DNA of 64,000 nucleotides from Aliikangiella sp. G2MR2-5 (GTDB lineage: Bacteria > Pseudomonadota > Gammaproteobacteria > Enterobacterales > Kangiellaceae). The translations under genes were made by a program, and so were the position numbers. Location: NCBI RefSeq assembly GCF_015687155.1, contig NZ_JADPQF010000008.1, forward strand, positions 181,127 through 245,126, in the 5' to 3' direction. Positions 53,885 through 63,849 of the stretch are shown in pieces (position 1 is the stretch's first letter; each line of letters begins with the position of its first letter). Below the pieces are notes generated by a model. It was not told the DNA's origin, did no database searches, and saw only the letters and a list, made by a program, of their open reading frames with translations.

Positions 53885-55732
53885 TCAATTTTTAAATGCG
53901 CGTAGAGCTTCAAAAAAATCTTTGCTAAATAGCGGGCGACTTATAACTTGTATCTCCTGCATTGTGAAGATATGTCTTGTATTTCTGAGTTGGCTAGTGG
54001 GGACTAATAGTAGAACTCGTAAATCATTATTTAATTCGAGGCCCCTAATTTTAGTGATTGCTTTTTCCAGTTGATTGACTCCTATCGTACTGCCAATCAT
54101 AAACAGAGTAATATCAAGCTCCTGTTCAGAAGTCTCAAATGTATTCAATAATGTTTCCAACGATTGAAATGCGGTTATTTCTCCTCCCCATACAGATATT
54201 TGTCGGCAAATCGATTGGGCCGATTTTTGATTGGAATCAATTAGTATTATCTTTTCATTATTTAGTGATACTTCGGGAATAAGTGTCTGTGTTTTATCGC
54301 ATTTAAATACATCGCAATAAAATGAGAGGCTCGTACCCAAGCCTGGTGTGCTTTCTACTTTTAAATCACCCCCCATTATTTCAATTATTTTTTTGCAAAT
54401 TGGCAGTCCAAGTCCTGTTCTGGCTTGACATGTTGCTGAAGAGTTGTCGACACGGCAATAAGGATCAAATAGCTTTTCTTGAAAGTCACTGGAAATCCCT
54501 GTGCCTGAGTCACTAATCTTACAATGAAATTCCAGATTTGAGTAACCTCCATGGAATGAAGCATCAAAAACAATGTTGCCTGAAAAAGTGTATTTTTCGG
54601 CATTTCTTAAAAGGCTGTCTATTACTTGTCGCAACTTGGTTTGATCACCCACAACAGGTGAAAGATCCAGATTATTAAATTCAGTTATAAACTCAATTGA
54701 TTTTTTGTCGCAATGAGGCGCAAAATCTCGGGCGATCGCTTCTACCATTTCTCTGGGATTGAATTCATCTTTTTCAACCACTAATTCCCCAAAATCAAGT
54801 TGGCAGAAGCTGTCAATATCTTTAGCGAGTCGTTGTAGCTCTTCCAGTTTTTTTGTAATTTCCAGAATATCATGGTTTTCATGGGATAAAGGCTTATCTA
54901 TTATTTTTTCAAAGGAATTCAGTATGATGGTTACCTGGTTTTCCATGGCTTCACCAACTGACTTTAAGAAATCGTTCTTAATGCGGCTTTCATTATGAGC
55001 GGTTGCTATTGTCTCTTCTAGCATTTTTGTTCGCTCTTCTACTCTGGCTTCGAGCTTTGTATTAAGCATTCTCAGCGTATCAATTTGTGCGAGTATTTTT
55101 TCACCCATTTTTTCCAAAACCGATTTTAACGGAAGGAACTCTCTTTCTTTGATAGAGTCTAGCGATAGGCCATAGTTTCCGAGACTGTAAGAGCCAATTA
55201 ATTTCGAAATTTTTTTGAATGGCCTATCAAAATAAAACTTGACCAGATAAAACATGGATAAAATGATAAATATTATTATAAAGGTTAAAACGAATAATTG
55301 AGTCTTCAGGCTGTTCAATATTTCCTGTTCAGTTTCCTGATCAGTAATGGCATAGTTGATCTCGCCGATCAATGTGTCTTTATAGAATATTTTTCGATTT
55401 CCAGCGAATAAATTGCCGTCGACATTTCTATGGTAGCTGAAAATATTTTCACTTCTTTCAATGTCTATAATTTCGAGTCTGACTACCAGAGTGTTTTGAG
55501 TAATAGTATTGCCAATAGCAATGATTTCATCGTCTGCTACATTCCACAATAAAGTTGATAAACTGCCTGTGAGGTAATCAAGAGTTGTTTCAACCTGATT
55601 ATTCAGATTAGTTTGTTGTCGTTTTTTTTCAGCCAGGAATAATAAACCTGCGATTACAATAAAAACGATAGTAACTGACACCACTAAAGATGTGACTAAT
55701 CGTCTAGTTATCGAGGGGGCCGCTTTTTTCAT
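53885..55732 (-). CDS. Degenerate hybrid histidine kinase lacking phospho-acceptors
   Basis: A 615-residue membrane protein. Two membrane helices (about 13-35 and 144-165) flank a periplasmic domain. A coiled segment leads to the dimerisation helix, where canonical FLxxMSHExRTPL reads FLKSVG-E261-AMENQVT: the His is Glu and the Pro is missing. The ATPase domain is nearly complete (N box DSLLRNAEKYT, G1 ISDSGTGIS, G2 TGLGLPICKKI). The C-terminal receiver has IDSNQK at its start but TLFMIGSTI where the phospho-Asp should be. All relay residues are absent, so it may sense or bind but not phosphotransfer. It is single and on the minus strand. Confidence 0.85.
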   Translation of the reverse strand: MKKAAPSITRRLVTSLVVSVTIVFIVIAGLLFLAEKKRQQTNLNNQVETTLDYLTGSLSTLLWNVADDEIIAIGNTITQNTLVVRLEIIDIERSENIFSYHRNVDGNLFAGNRKIFYKDTLIGEINYAITDQETEQEILNSLKTQLFVLTFIIIFIILSMFYLVKFYFDRPFKKISKLIGSYSLGNYGLSLDSIKEREFLPLKSVLEKMGEKILAQIDTLRMLNTKLEARVEERTKMLEETIATAHNESRIKNDFLKSVGEAMENQVTIILNSFEKIIDKPLSHENHDILEITKKLEELQRLAKDIDSFCQLDFGELVVEKDEFNPREMVEAIARDFAPHCDKKSIEFITEFNNLDLSPVVGDQTKLRQVIDSLLRNAEKYTFSGNIVFDASFHGGYSNLEFHCKISDSGTGISSDFQEKLFDPYCRVDNSSATCQARTGLGLPICKKIIEIMGGDLKVESTPGLGTSLSFYCDVFKCDKTQTLIPEVSLNNEKIILIDSNQKSAQSICRQISVWGGEITAFQSLETLLNTFETSEQELDITLFMIGSTIGVNQLEKAITKIRGLELNNDLRVLLLVPTSQLRNTRHIFTMQEIQVISRPLFSKDFFEALRAFKN

Positions 55733-55969
55733 TCAAGCTCCGTGAATAAGTCTGATGCATCATCAACTCGCAACTTTATTAATAGAGTGTTTGCTTATCC
55801 ACTGATAATATTAGTTCTGAGATTAAGACTAGTGGGTTTATCAGCAATTCGCAATAATGGTGTGTCTTTTTGTTGAACCCTGCAGTCGAGCTTTTTCAAC
55901 GATAACTAACTCAGTTTTCTCTTTTTAAATCCAAGCGTTAGAGAGAAAAGGAGGCAAGGCTACGAGCTC

Positions 55970-57256
55970 TCAACTATCCGCTTCTTTTTGAAATGATTGT
56001 AATCGTGTTTTACATTCAATCCACCGAGACATAAATTCAGTACTTCTAAGCGAGTGAAAGTTGAGCATGCTTCCAATAAAGTTTTTCTGGCGAATTGTTG
56101 AAATTTCAGCTTTATGCCGATTCAAGCGTTCAATCAGGGCTGAACCATGGATTGAAGAGTCAAAGCGCTGGGATAATAGTTCAGCTATTCTTTGTTGTGC
56201 ATTTGTCCATTGAATTTCATTGTTGTAAAGCGCGATTGCTTGCTCTACAAACTGTTTTTCCGAGTCAACAACTTTACCAGGCCATTTGAGTGCACTGCAT
56301 ATCCCTTCTGCGCCAATAGTCGTTGTAATACTTGGCGTTCCAGCTAACATTGAGTCGACAAGCTTTCCTTTTATGCCTGCGCCGAAACGTAGTGGTGCCA
56401 GGCAGATTTTTGCTTCCGCAAGTACTTTGTGTGCATCTTCAGCCCAACCTTTCACTAGAAAACCAAGCTTGTCATTATTTAACTGAGTTGCCTTTTTCGG
56501 GGGGTACGAACCATAAATATGTAGTTCTGCCTCTGGCAATTTTTGGCGTATTGCCGGCCAGATTTTTCTGAGTGTCTGAACCGAATCCCAGTTCGGGGCG
56601 TGCCTGAAATTGCCAATTGTGACAAAGTGTTTTCGTTCATCGTAGCTTTTAACAGGATTTTTAATTCGCCCGGAGTCCAGCAAAAAAGGAGTGTAGTGCA
56701 TTTGTTGCTCAGGCAAGTTGAAAAGTCGTTGCAAGAGAGCTATTTCGAAATCTGAAATAATCAGTGCCAGATCTGCCCGGTATATCGCTGAGATTTCGCG
56801 TTTTGCCAGATCGCTGGTTAGAAGGTCGATTTCTTTAAAATCTCTTGATTCTTTTATTGCTTGTTCACGAGCGCCACGTAGAGATTGAAGATCTTCTGTA
56901 TCAATAACTCTTAGGGCATCGGGGCAATATTTTGCTACTCTCCAGCCAAACTGTTCTTCCATCATAAACCGATCAAAGACTACCAGATCAGGTGAAATTT
57001 CCTGGATAAATTGATCGAAGCTATCGCAATTAAGTGAAATTTCTTTTGATGTTATACCTTCGGCCTCGAGATCGACCATATGTTCCGTTGTCTGTGCCGG
57101 AGTAGCAAAAGTGACTTGCCAGTCTTGCGCTTTAAACAAGCGTAGCAGCGAAAGTATATGAGAACCTGCCGCAGACGAGTTAGGTTCCGGCCATACATAT
57201 CCAATGACAAGGACTTTTTCTATCGAACTGATACTGGGCAAGGTGCAGTGCTCCAA
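55970..57256 (-). CDS. GT4-like glycosyltransferase linked to uvrA
   Basis: A 428-residue protein with a GT-B layout. The N-terminal half carries VLVIGYVWPEPNSSAAGSHILSLLRLF, and the C-terminal half (about 205-400) reads VTIGNFRHAPNWDSVQTL, LHIYGSYPP, EDAHKVLAEAKICLAPLRFGAGIKGKLVDSM and the acidic residue region near ICSALKW. This is the pattern of GT4-like enzymes that use nucleotide sugars. It starts 2 bp after the uvrA stop on the same strand, so uvrA and the transferase share an mRNA. Substrate unknown, probably cell-surface glycan. The first residues (MEHCTLPSIS) may be an over-call. Confidence 0.82.
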   Translation of the reverse strand: MEHCTLPSISSIEKVLVIGYVWPEPNSSAAGSHILSLLRLFKAQDWQVTFATPAQTTEHMVDLEAEGITSKEISLNCDSFDQFIQEISPDLVVFDRFMMEEQFGWRVAKYCPDALRVIDTEDLQSLRGAREQAIKESRDFKEIDLLTSDLAKREISAIYRADLALIISDFEIALLQRLFNLPEQQMHYTPFLLDSGRIKNPVKSYDERKHFVTIGNFRHAPNWDSVQTLRKIWPAIRQKLPEAELHIYGSYPPKKATQLNNDKLGFLVKGWAEDAHKVLAEAKICLAPLRFGAGIKGKLVDSMLAGTPSITTTIGAEGICSALKWPGKVVDSEKQFVEQAIALYNNEIQWTNAQQRIAELLSQRFDSSIHGSALIERLNRHKAEISTIRQKNFIGSMLNFHSLRSTEFMSRWIECKTRLQSFQKEADS

Positions 57257-57258
57257 AC

Positions 57259-60084
57259 TTACTTCAACATATCTTTTAAAAAACGACCCGTGTGGGATTT
57301 CTTATTTTTAGCTATTTGTTCAGGTGTTCCTTCGGCAATGATTTGCCCGCCCTTATTCCCTCCTTCAGGCCCAAGGTCGACTATCCAGTCTGCAGTCTTA
57401 ATGACGTCCAGGTTATGTTCTATAACCAGTATGGTATTGCCATGGTCACGCAACCGATGCAAAACCGACAGGAGTTGCTTAACGTCATGAAAATGCAATC
57501 CGGTTGTGGGCTCGTCCAGAATGTAAAGGGTTTTTCCAGTGTCTCTTTTGCTAAGCTCTCGAGACAACTTGACTCTTTGGGCTTCACCGCCAGATAGGGT
57601 AGTTGCCGCCTGTCCAAGCCTGATATAGGAAAGCCCTACATCAATTAAAGTTTGCAACTTACGAGAAATAACTGGAATGGCATCGAAGAATTCGCGAGCA
57701 TCCTCAACCGTCATTTCCAAAACTTCGTGAATATTTTTCTGTTTGTAGGTGACTTCCAGTGTTTCCCTGTTATAACGTTTGCCCTTACAGATATCACAAG
57801 AAACATAGATATCCGGAAGGAAATGCATTTCTACCTTAATAACACCGTCACCCTGACAGGCTTCGCAGCGTCCACCTTTGACGTTAAAGCTAAAACGACC
57901 GGGCTTGTAGCCACGTGAACGAGCTTCCTGAGTCCCGGCAAAAAGTTCGCGAATTGGGGTGAATATACCTGTATAAGTTGCAGGGTTAGAGCGAGGTGTA
58001 CGACCAATAGGACTTTGGTCAATGTCCACAACCTTGTCAAACAAATCCATTCCTTTACACTTTTCATAAGGGGATGGAGTCAGAGTCGTTGCTTTGTTTA
58101 ACTGGGTTGCAGCGATTGGGTAAAGGGTATCATTGACCAGCGTCGACTTTCCTGAGCCGGAAACTCCTGTGACACAGGTAAATACACCTACTGGTAGTTT
58201 TAGTTCAACGGACTGCAGATTATTTCCGGTGGCACCAGAAAGTATCAGGTACTCACCGTCTTTGGCGGGAGTACGTGTTTCAGGAATTTCAATTTTTTGT
58301 TTACCTGACAAATACTGACCTGTTAGCGAATTCTTATTTTTCAGAATGTCTTTAAGCTTGCCTTCAGCAACAACCTGGCCTCCGTGAACACCTGCACCGG
58401 GACCTATATCGAGAATATGGTCTGCCGTTTTTATTGCATCTTCATCATGCTCAACGACTACCACAGTGTTTCCGAGATCTCTAAGATGGGTTAGTGTTTT
58501 GAGTAATCGTTCATTATCTCTTTGGTGCAAACCGATGGAAGGCTCATCCAGAACGTACATTACGCCGACAAGTCCTGCGCCTATCTGACTTGCTAGACGA
58601 ATTCTTTGTGCTTCACCGCCAGAAAGCGTTTCAGCGCTCCTTTCCATGGATAAATATTCAAGACCTACGTTGACCAGAAACTCAAGGCGGGCACAGATTT
58701 CCTTTAATATTTTTTCAGCAATCTTACCTTTTTTACCGGGCAATTTAAGCTTTTCGAAAAAGGAAAGTGCTTCATCAATCGGCATCCGGGTAATACTCGG
58801 CAAGTTGTTCTTTTTTATTAATACGTGACGCGCATCAGTGCGCAAGCGACTACCTTCACAAGAAGGACAGGCCTGAGTCGTCATATATTTTTGTAGCTCT
58901 TCACGTACCGCCATGGATTCAGTTTCGCGGTAACGGCGTTGCATGTTAGGTATTACACCTTCAAATTTATGGTAGCGAGTCATCACATCGCCGCGGTCAT
59001 TGGCGTAGGTAAACTCTATTTTGGTGTTGCCGCTACCGCTCAATATAGTTTTTTGATGTTTTTGGGCTAGCTTGTTATAAGGCTTTTCGATATCAAATCC
59101 ATAGTGGTCGGCGAGAGAGTTAAGCATGTGAAAATAGTAGACATTACGTCTATCCCAACCGCGAATCGCGCCACCGGCCAGAGAAAGTTCTGGATTTACG
59201 ACTATTCTGTCCGGATCAAAAAACTGATCGACGCCAAGGCCGTCGCATGTGCTACAGGCACCGGCTGGATTATTAAAGGAAAATAGGCGTGGCTCAAGTT
59301 CGGACAACGAGTGCCCACATTGTGGACAGGCAAACTTAGCTGAAAAAAGAATTTCGTTAATATCGCCATCATCCATCGGCGCTATGGTAGCAAGCCCATC
59401 TGCCAATTCGAGAGCGGTTTCAAATGATTCTGCCAAACGTTGCTTGAGATCGGCACGAACCTTAAAGCGGTCAACGACAACTTCAATTGTATGTTTTTTA
59501 TGGAGCTCCAGTTTTGGTGCGTCACTCAACTCTATTGTTTTACCGTTAACTCGCGCGCGAACAAATCCTTTTGCCTGAAGTTCTTCAAATAGCTGAACAT
59601 GTTCACCTTTGCGGTTACGGACTACAGGAGCCAACAATAAAAGCTTACTTCCTTCTGGCAGCGACAAAGTATGGTCAACCATCTGACTAACCGTCTGTGC
59701 TTCAAGAGCCTGCCCATGCTCAGGGCAATGTGGGGTTCCGACCCTGGCAAATAATAGTCGCAAGTAATCATAAATTTCAGTTATGGTCCCAACGGTTGAA
59801 CGCGGATTGTGTGATGTTGATTTCTGCTCAATCGATATTGCAGGCGAAAGACCTTCAATATGTTCAACATCCGGTTTTTCCATCAGTGACAAGAATTGAC
59901 GGGCATAAGCCGAAAGAGACTCTACATATCGACGCTGTCCCTCGGCATAAAGGGTGTCGAATGCCAGAGATGACTTGCCTGACCCGGAAAGGCCGGTAAT
60001 GACAATTAATTTGTCTCTGGGCAAAGTTACATCAATATTCTTCAAATTATGAGTTTTTGCGCCGCGAACTTCTATGTGATCCAT
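57259..60084 (-). CDS. uvrA: Excinuclease ABC subunit A
   Basis: A 941-residue UvrA, the usual length. It has two ABC ATPase cassettes (Walker [13 protein letters not shown] near residue 32 and [12 protein letters not shown] in the second half; signatures [11 protein letters not shown] and [11 protein letters not shown]). Zinc fingers are built by CPQCG...CSTC and CEAC...CDIC. With UvrB it recognises bulky DNA lesions in nucleotide excision repair. No consensus LexA (SOS) box was found upstream. The gene is followed at once by the glycosyltransferase. Confidence 0.97.
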   Translation of the reverse strand: MDHIEVRGAKTHNLKNIDVTLPRDKLIVITGLSGSGKSSLAFDTLYAEGQRRYVESLSAYARQFLSLMEKPDVEHIEGLSPAISIEQKSTSHNPRSTVGTITEIYDYLRLLFARVGTPHCPEHGQALEAQTVSQMVDHTLSLPEGSKLLLLAPVVRNRKGEHVQLFEELQAKGFVRARVNGKTIELSDAPKLELHKKHTIEVVVDRFKVRADLKQRLAESFETALELADGLATIAPMDDGDINEILFSAKFACPQCGHSLSELEPRLFSFNNPAGACSTCDGLGVDQFFDPDRIVVNPELSLAGGAIRGWDRRNVYYFHMLNSLADHYGFDIEKPYNKLAQKHQKTILSGSGNTKIEFTYANDRGDVMTRYHKFEGVIPNMQRRYRETESMAVREELQKYMTTQACPSCEGSRLRTDARHVLIKKNNLPSITRMPIDEALSFFEKLKLPGKKGKIAEKILKEICARLEFLVNVGLEYLSMERSAETLSGGEAQRIRLASQIGAGLVGVMYVLDEPSIGLHQRDNERLLKTLTHLRDLGNTVVVVEHDEDAIKTADHILDIGPGAGVHGGQVVAEGKLKDILKNKNSLTGQYLSGKQKIEIPETRTPAKDGEYLILSGATGNNLQSVELKLPVGVFTCVTGVSGSGKSTLVNDTLYPIAATQLNKATTLTPSPYEKCKGMDLFDKVVDIDQSPIGRTPRSNPATYTGIFTPIRELFAGTQEARSRGYKPGRFSFNVKGGRCEACQGDGVIKVEMHFLPDIYVSCDICKGKRYNRETLEVTYKQKNIHEVLEMTVEDAREFFDAIPVISRKLQTLIDVGLSYIRLGQAATTLSGGEAQRVKLSRELSKRDTGKTLYILDEPTTGLHFHDVKQLLSVLHRLRDHGNTILVIEHNLDVIKTADWIVDLGPEGGNKGGQIIAEGTPEQIAKNKKSHTGRFLKDMLK

Positions 60085-60392
60085 AAACTAATCTTGTATA
60101 ATGCCGCCAATTCTATTGGCCAAAAGTGAACTGAGCATCATACCTCATGCTTTGTGGCCGGCGCAAAGGCCGTAGTGCCCGCAATGAATAAATTCAATCT
60201 GAAAGCCTGTTTTTAATAGTAAAAAACAATTCTGATTTAGAGGACTTGAGTTTATGGGAGGATTCTGTATTCATCCCGTCGATTTCAGGTATTAATTTTG
60301 AGCATTTCATACCAGTAAGTGAAACAATGAATAATTCCGGCACAGAATATAGCACCGGCATGGAAAATCGCTCTGGCGAGCGAACCGACGGA

Positions 60393-61751
60393 ATGAATAG
60401 TACCGAGAAAAAAGCCGCACTGACTCTGAGTAGCGTGTTTGCGCTACGAATGCTGGGATTATTTATGCTTTTGCCAGTGTTTAGTCTGGCGGGGCAGACC
60501 CTGGAAGGGTATACACCAGCATTAATTGGCTTTGCCATAGGAGCCTACGGGCTGACTCAGGCTATTTTTCAGATTCCGTTTGGTTGGCTTTCAGATCGAT
60601 TTGGTCGCAAACCGGTAATTCTGCTCGGGCTTCTACTTTTCGCAATCGGAAGCGTGATTGCAGGCATGAGTGAACATATATATGGGGTTATTCTAGGGCG
60701 TCTTCTACAAGGGTGTGGCGCCATAGCCAGTGCAGTCATGGCATTGGCGGCGGATCTGTCTCGTGATGATCAGCGCACCAAGATTATGGCCAGTATAGGT
60801 ATGAGCATAGGAGCCGCATTTGCTCTTGCAATGGTACTCGGGCCCAGTCTGACACAGTGGCTGGGATTGAGTGGTATCTTTTTCGCAATCGCCAGTTTGG
60901 CAATCTTGGCAATGTTTGTTATCCAGTTTTTAACTCCGAATCCACAGGCGCAGTTCGTGCAGAGAGATGCGATAGCTTCCCGAGGTGAATTTACTCGTAT
61001 TTTTAAAGACGGCCAGTTAATGCGTCTTAACTTCGGTATTTTCACACTTCACTTTTTACTGACCTCTTTCTTCGTGGCTTTTCCAATGCGTCTGAAAGGC
61101 TTGGGGGTTGATCTGGCACAGCACAGCTGGCTTTACCTGGCGACGATGATTGGCGCTGTTATTTTGATGCTACCCATGATTATATTTGCAGAAAAGAACA
61201 GACAGCATGCCCGAGTAATGCTGCTTGGTGTACTGATTATTGCGTTGGTACAGCTTCTTTTCGGCATTGCTCAATTCTCTATTTATTGGGTGGTGGCTGC
61301 AATGGTGTTCTATTTTGCCGGCTTTAATCTGTTAGAGGCTCTTTTACCATCGATGATTTCACGCATTGCCCCTTTGTCTGCTAAAGGCACTGCATTAGGA
61401 GTCTATTCAACGGGTCAGTTTTTAGGCGCTTTTTTGGGAGGGCCTGTGGCTGGTATCACTATTCAGCATTTTGGCATGGATGGAGTCTATCTGATTGGCG
61501 CATTGATCGCTGTTGTTTGGGCAGGGTTACTGCTAGGACTTAAAAATCCGCCTGCAGTAACTTCCTATACCTTGACCATGAGAGATGTTTCACGCGAAGC
61601 TTTTCCAACTTTGGTTGAAGAAATAAGAGCAATAGAAGGTGTTTCTGAAGCTGTAGCCTTGCCTGAAGCCGGTGCAGTTTATCTTAAAGTTGACAAGAAG
61701 ACTCTTGATCCGAAAAGCTTAGAGAAATACCGTAGAGGGATAGCACACTAA
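60393..61751 (+). CDS. YajR-like MFS transporter
   Basis: A 452-residue MFS permease from ATG 60393 (MNSTEKKAALTLSSVF). A TTG at 60246 gives a 501-residue version with an unlikely N-terminus. Twelve membrane helices can be traced; the signature GWLSDRFGRKPVILLGLLLFAIG follows helix 2. After the last helix a small C-terminal domain (about 395-452, VTSYTLTMRDVSREAFPTLVEEIRAIEGVSEAVALPE) matches the ferredoxin-like YAM domain of YajR, which is unusual in MFS proteins. Substrate unknown. It is divergent from uvrA. Confidence 0.85.
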   Translation: MNSTEKKAALTLSSVFALRMLGLFMLLPVFSLAGQTLEGYTPALIGFAIGAYGLTQAIFQIPFGWLSDRFGRKPVILLGLLLFAIGSVIAGMSEHIYGVILGRLLQGCGAIASAVMALAADLSRDDQRTKIMASIGMSIGAAFALAMVLGPSLTQWLGLSGIFFAIASLAILAMFVIQFLTPNPQAQFVQRDAIASRGEFTRIFKDGQLMRLNFGIFTLHFLLTSFFVAFPMRLKGLGVDLAQHSWLYLATMIGAVILMLPMIIFAEKNRQHARVMLLGVLIIALVQLLFGIAQFSIYWVVAAMVFYFAGFNLLEALLPSMISRIAPLSAKGTALGVYSTGQFLGAFLGGPVAGITIQHFGMDGVYLIGALIAVVWAGLLLGLKNPPAVTSYTLTMRDVSREAFPTLVEEIRAIEGVSEAVALPEAGAVYLKVDKKTLDPKSLEKYRRGIAH

Positions 61752-62925
61752 GCTCTAAGACAGTAGGGAAAACTGAGTGGTCCCTGAATGAACATTAATG
61801 CGTTGTCTGCGAAAATTAAAGTAAATTTTTTCGCGTAAACTTCCTCTATGGTTTCTTTTTTACTTTATGAAAATTCTCTCAAGTTTAAGATATTAATGGT
61901 AGTAACGGGTCCATAAAAAATTATTTATTATTCTCATTTTTTGGCCTGCGACGTTTTAATATTTATGCACATCGTTATAACAGATATTAAATAACAGATA
62001 TTAAAGTTAAGAACATCCCTTTAAATATATTGCTAAAAGAGCTAACTCAATAGATGCAAGAGATATAAATTTATACTTTCTTGTTGTTGATGCTTATTTT
62101 AGAGGTTGAATTATTTAGTCATAGCAAATATTCAAGATCTGCATACAGGAAGGTTGCTATAAATACAGTCGCCGGACTGGTAAGTTTTATAGTGAAAATA
62201 ACTATTTTAGCGTTAGACAAACAATCCACCTTAAAATTATTATGCCACTGCTCGCCATCTTATTAGCTAATGGCAATACCTGTTTCTGAATCTATCAAAA
62301 AAAGTCTAAAAGCATTGCGCTTTGCTAGCTGGTTTTACGTTTTACAAATTTTCCGTATAGAAAATTAGAGTTTTTCTCTTTATCTAAACTCCTGGATTCA
62401 ACTAAGTCTGTACGTGCTAATGAGCAATTATTTTTTTCGATTAATCTTGCTGCGCTAACAATTTGGACTCTACTAAGCCTGGCGTTAAACAGGGGTAAAA
62501 AAGAAGTCAATAATCACTATTTCATTATTGGCAATTGCTATTTTTATCCTTCTTTTATATCGCATTAATCGATATATAAAGAAATATTTTGAGTTTTCAT
62601 ATCGTCGTAAAAAAGTATACACAGAGTGAGAATTATCTCTATTTGATAACTTTCTGTCTGGTAGTGATCGTTTGGAGCATCTCAATAAAAATAGTGTTTC
62701 ATTCTATCTGTCGATAGCGAGAGCTTATTTAACAAGGGATACAGGTTGAAAACTTTGGAAAATAAAAAGAGTAAAAAAATTTTTAGGCTTTATCTCTGGC
62801 ACAGGTAAGACCAACGAAACATTGAAACCCAATCTCGTATGCCGTATAAAGCTTGTCGCTCGATTTTAATAGAGCCAAATATTATAAATAGAGATATTAT
62901 TATAACTTGAGATAAGGATGTGTCA
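61752..62925. other. 1.17-kb AT-rich gene-free region
   Basis: No convincing coding frame or RNA gene. It contains the tandem repeat at 61978-62005. Between about 62330 and 62640 two overlapping frames on the plus strand encode short hydrophobic runs (FFSINLAALTIWTLLSLALN, then SLLAIAIFILLLYRINRY ending at a stop); they look like a decayed or frameshifted membrane-protein gene, although T-rich DNA gives such runs by chance. The region stands before the TauE/SafE and NRPS genes and may be the boundary of transferred DNA. Confidence 0.55.
61978..62005 (+). repeat. Perfect 14-bp tandem duplication
   Basis: TAACAGATATTAAA occurs twice without a gap (61978-61991 and 61992-62005). It lies about 230 bp behind the MFS gene, within the gene-free region. 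A slippage duplication or a binding-site pair is possible. Confidence 0.65.
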
Positions 62926-63810
62926 ATGTTTTTTTCCCGGGTAAAGAACACCGGAAGTCGATTCTTTTTTATGTCGTCGATGCTGCTGATAGGGATTATC
63001 AACATCGGTTTGATGCCAGGTAGTCACGCGCTTATTTCCGATTATTCGTTGTTTACTCTCTTGGGAGTGGCTGGCGCTATATTTGCGAATTCTACCGGTG
63101 CTGGTGGTGGCGTCGTCTTCATTCCAATGTTTAATTATCTGGAATTTTCAGAAGCCCAGTCTATCGCTACCAGTTTTGGAATTCAGTCATTCGGGATGAC
63201 TGCAGGAGCGATCACGTGGGGACTTTATTACTACAAAAAAGGAGCAACTGCTTGCTCTTCTGTCGCTAGAGAGCCGTTAGTCCCAATCATATTACCGACA
63301 GCATTTATGTCGATTGTCGGGGTTTGGACCGTGTACGGTTTCGATCTTAGTTCACCTGCCAACCTACGTGACTTATTCAAAACTTTTTCCCTATTGCTCG
63401 GGGTCATGATTTTAATTATGGCGTTTTTCTTTAGACAAGAAAGCACACGGACACAGCTTTTCAACAAAGATTATGTTGCGCTCGTTTTAATTGGCTACTT
63501 CGGCGGAATGATAACGGCATGGCTCTCAGTTGGCGTTGGCGAAATCCTTGTGGTGTACCTGATTTTGAACCGGTTCAATGTAACTATGTCGGTTGCCGCC
63601 GGCGTAATAGTTTCTGCGCTAACCGTATGGGCCGGGGTAGTGGAGCATTTCTTATTGTCTGATTACGCCAGTAAGGAAGTCGTACTCTTTGCAGGCATGG
63701 GGGCGGTGCTCGGGGGAATGCTTGCCAAACATTTAGTTCTTTGGTTTTCGCCATTTAGACTAAAAGTTTTTTTCGCACTATGTATTTTGGTACTCGCAAT
63801 TTTGAGCTAA
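62926..63810 (+). CDS. TauE/SafE-family sulfite/anion exporter
   Basis: A 294-residue membrane protein with about eight helices; I take ATG 62926, behind AAGG, over GTG 62920. The first repeat has GVAGAIFANSTGAGGGVVFIPMFNYL and the second has GYFGGMITAWLSVGVGEILVVYLIL, the paired Gly-rich segments of TauE/SafE permeases. They move sulfite, sulfoacetate or other small anions. Its last codon lies 40 bp before the NRPS start, so the two may share a transcript; a role in precursor or product transport is conceivable but not shown. Confidence 0.9.
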   Translation: MFFSRVKNTGSRFFFMSSMLLIGIINIGLMPGSHALISDYSLFTLLGVAGAIFANSTGAGGGVVFIPMFNYLEFSEAQSIATSFGIQSFGMTAGAITWGLYYYKKGATACSSVAREPLVPIILPTAFMSIVGVWTVYGFDLSSPANLRDLFKTFSLLLGVMILIMAFFFRQESTRTQLFNKDYVALVLIGYFGGMITAWLSVGVGEILVVYLILNRFNVTMSVAAGVIVSALTVWAGVVEHFLLSDYASKEVVLFAGMGAVLGGMLAKHLVLWFSPFRLKVFFALCILVLAILS

Positions 63811-63849
63811 TGGAATAGGTATTTGAAAGGAAAAAGTGGCGGTACAGAT

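Noticed and set aside
60085..60245. SOS (LexA) box before uvrA
   Set aside because: No CTG-N10-CAG-type palindrome of the expected composition is present near the uvrA start.
62330..62640. Frameshifted gene for a two-helix membrane protein
   Set aside because: Hydrophobic runs appear in two frames, but T-rich DNA produces these by chance, there is no start or ribosome site, and no family is recognised. Kept only as a note in the gene-free region.
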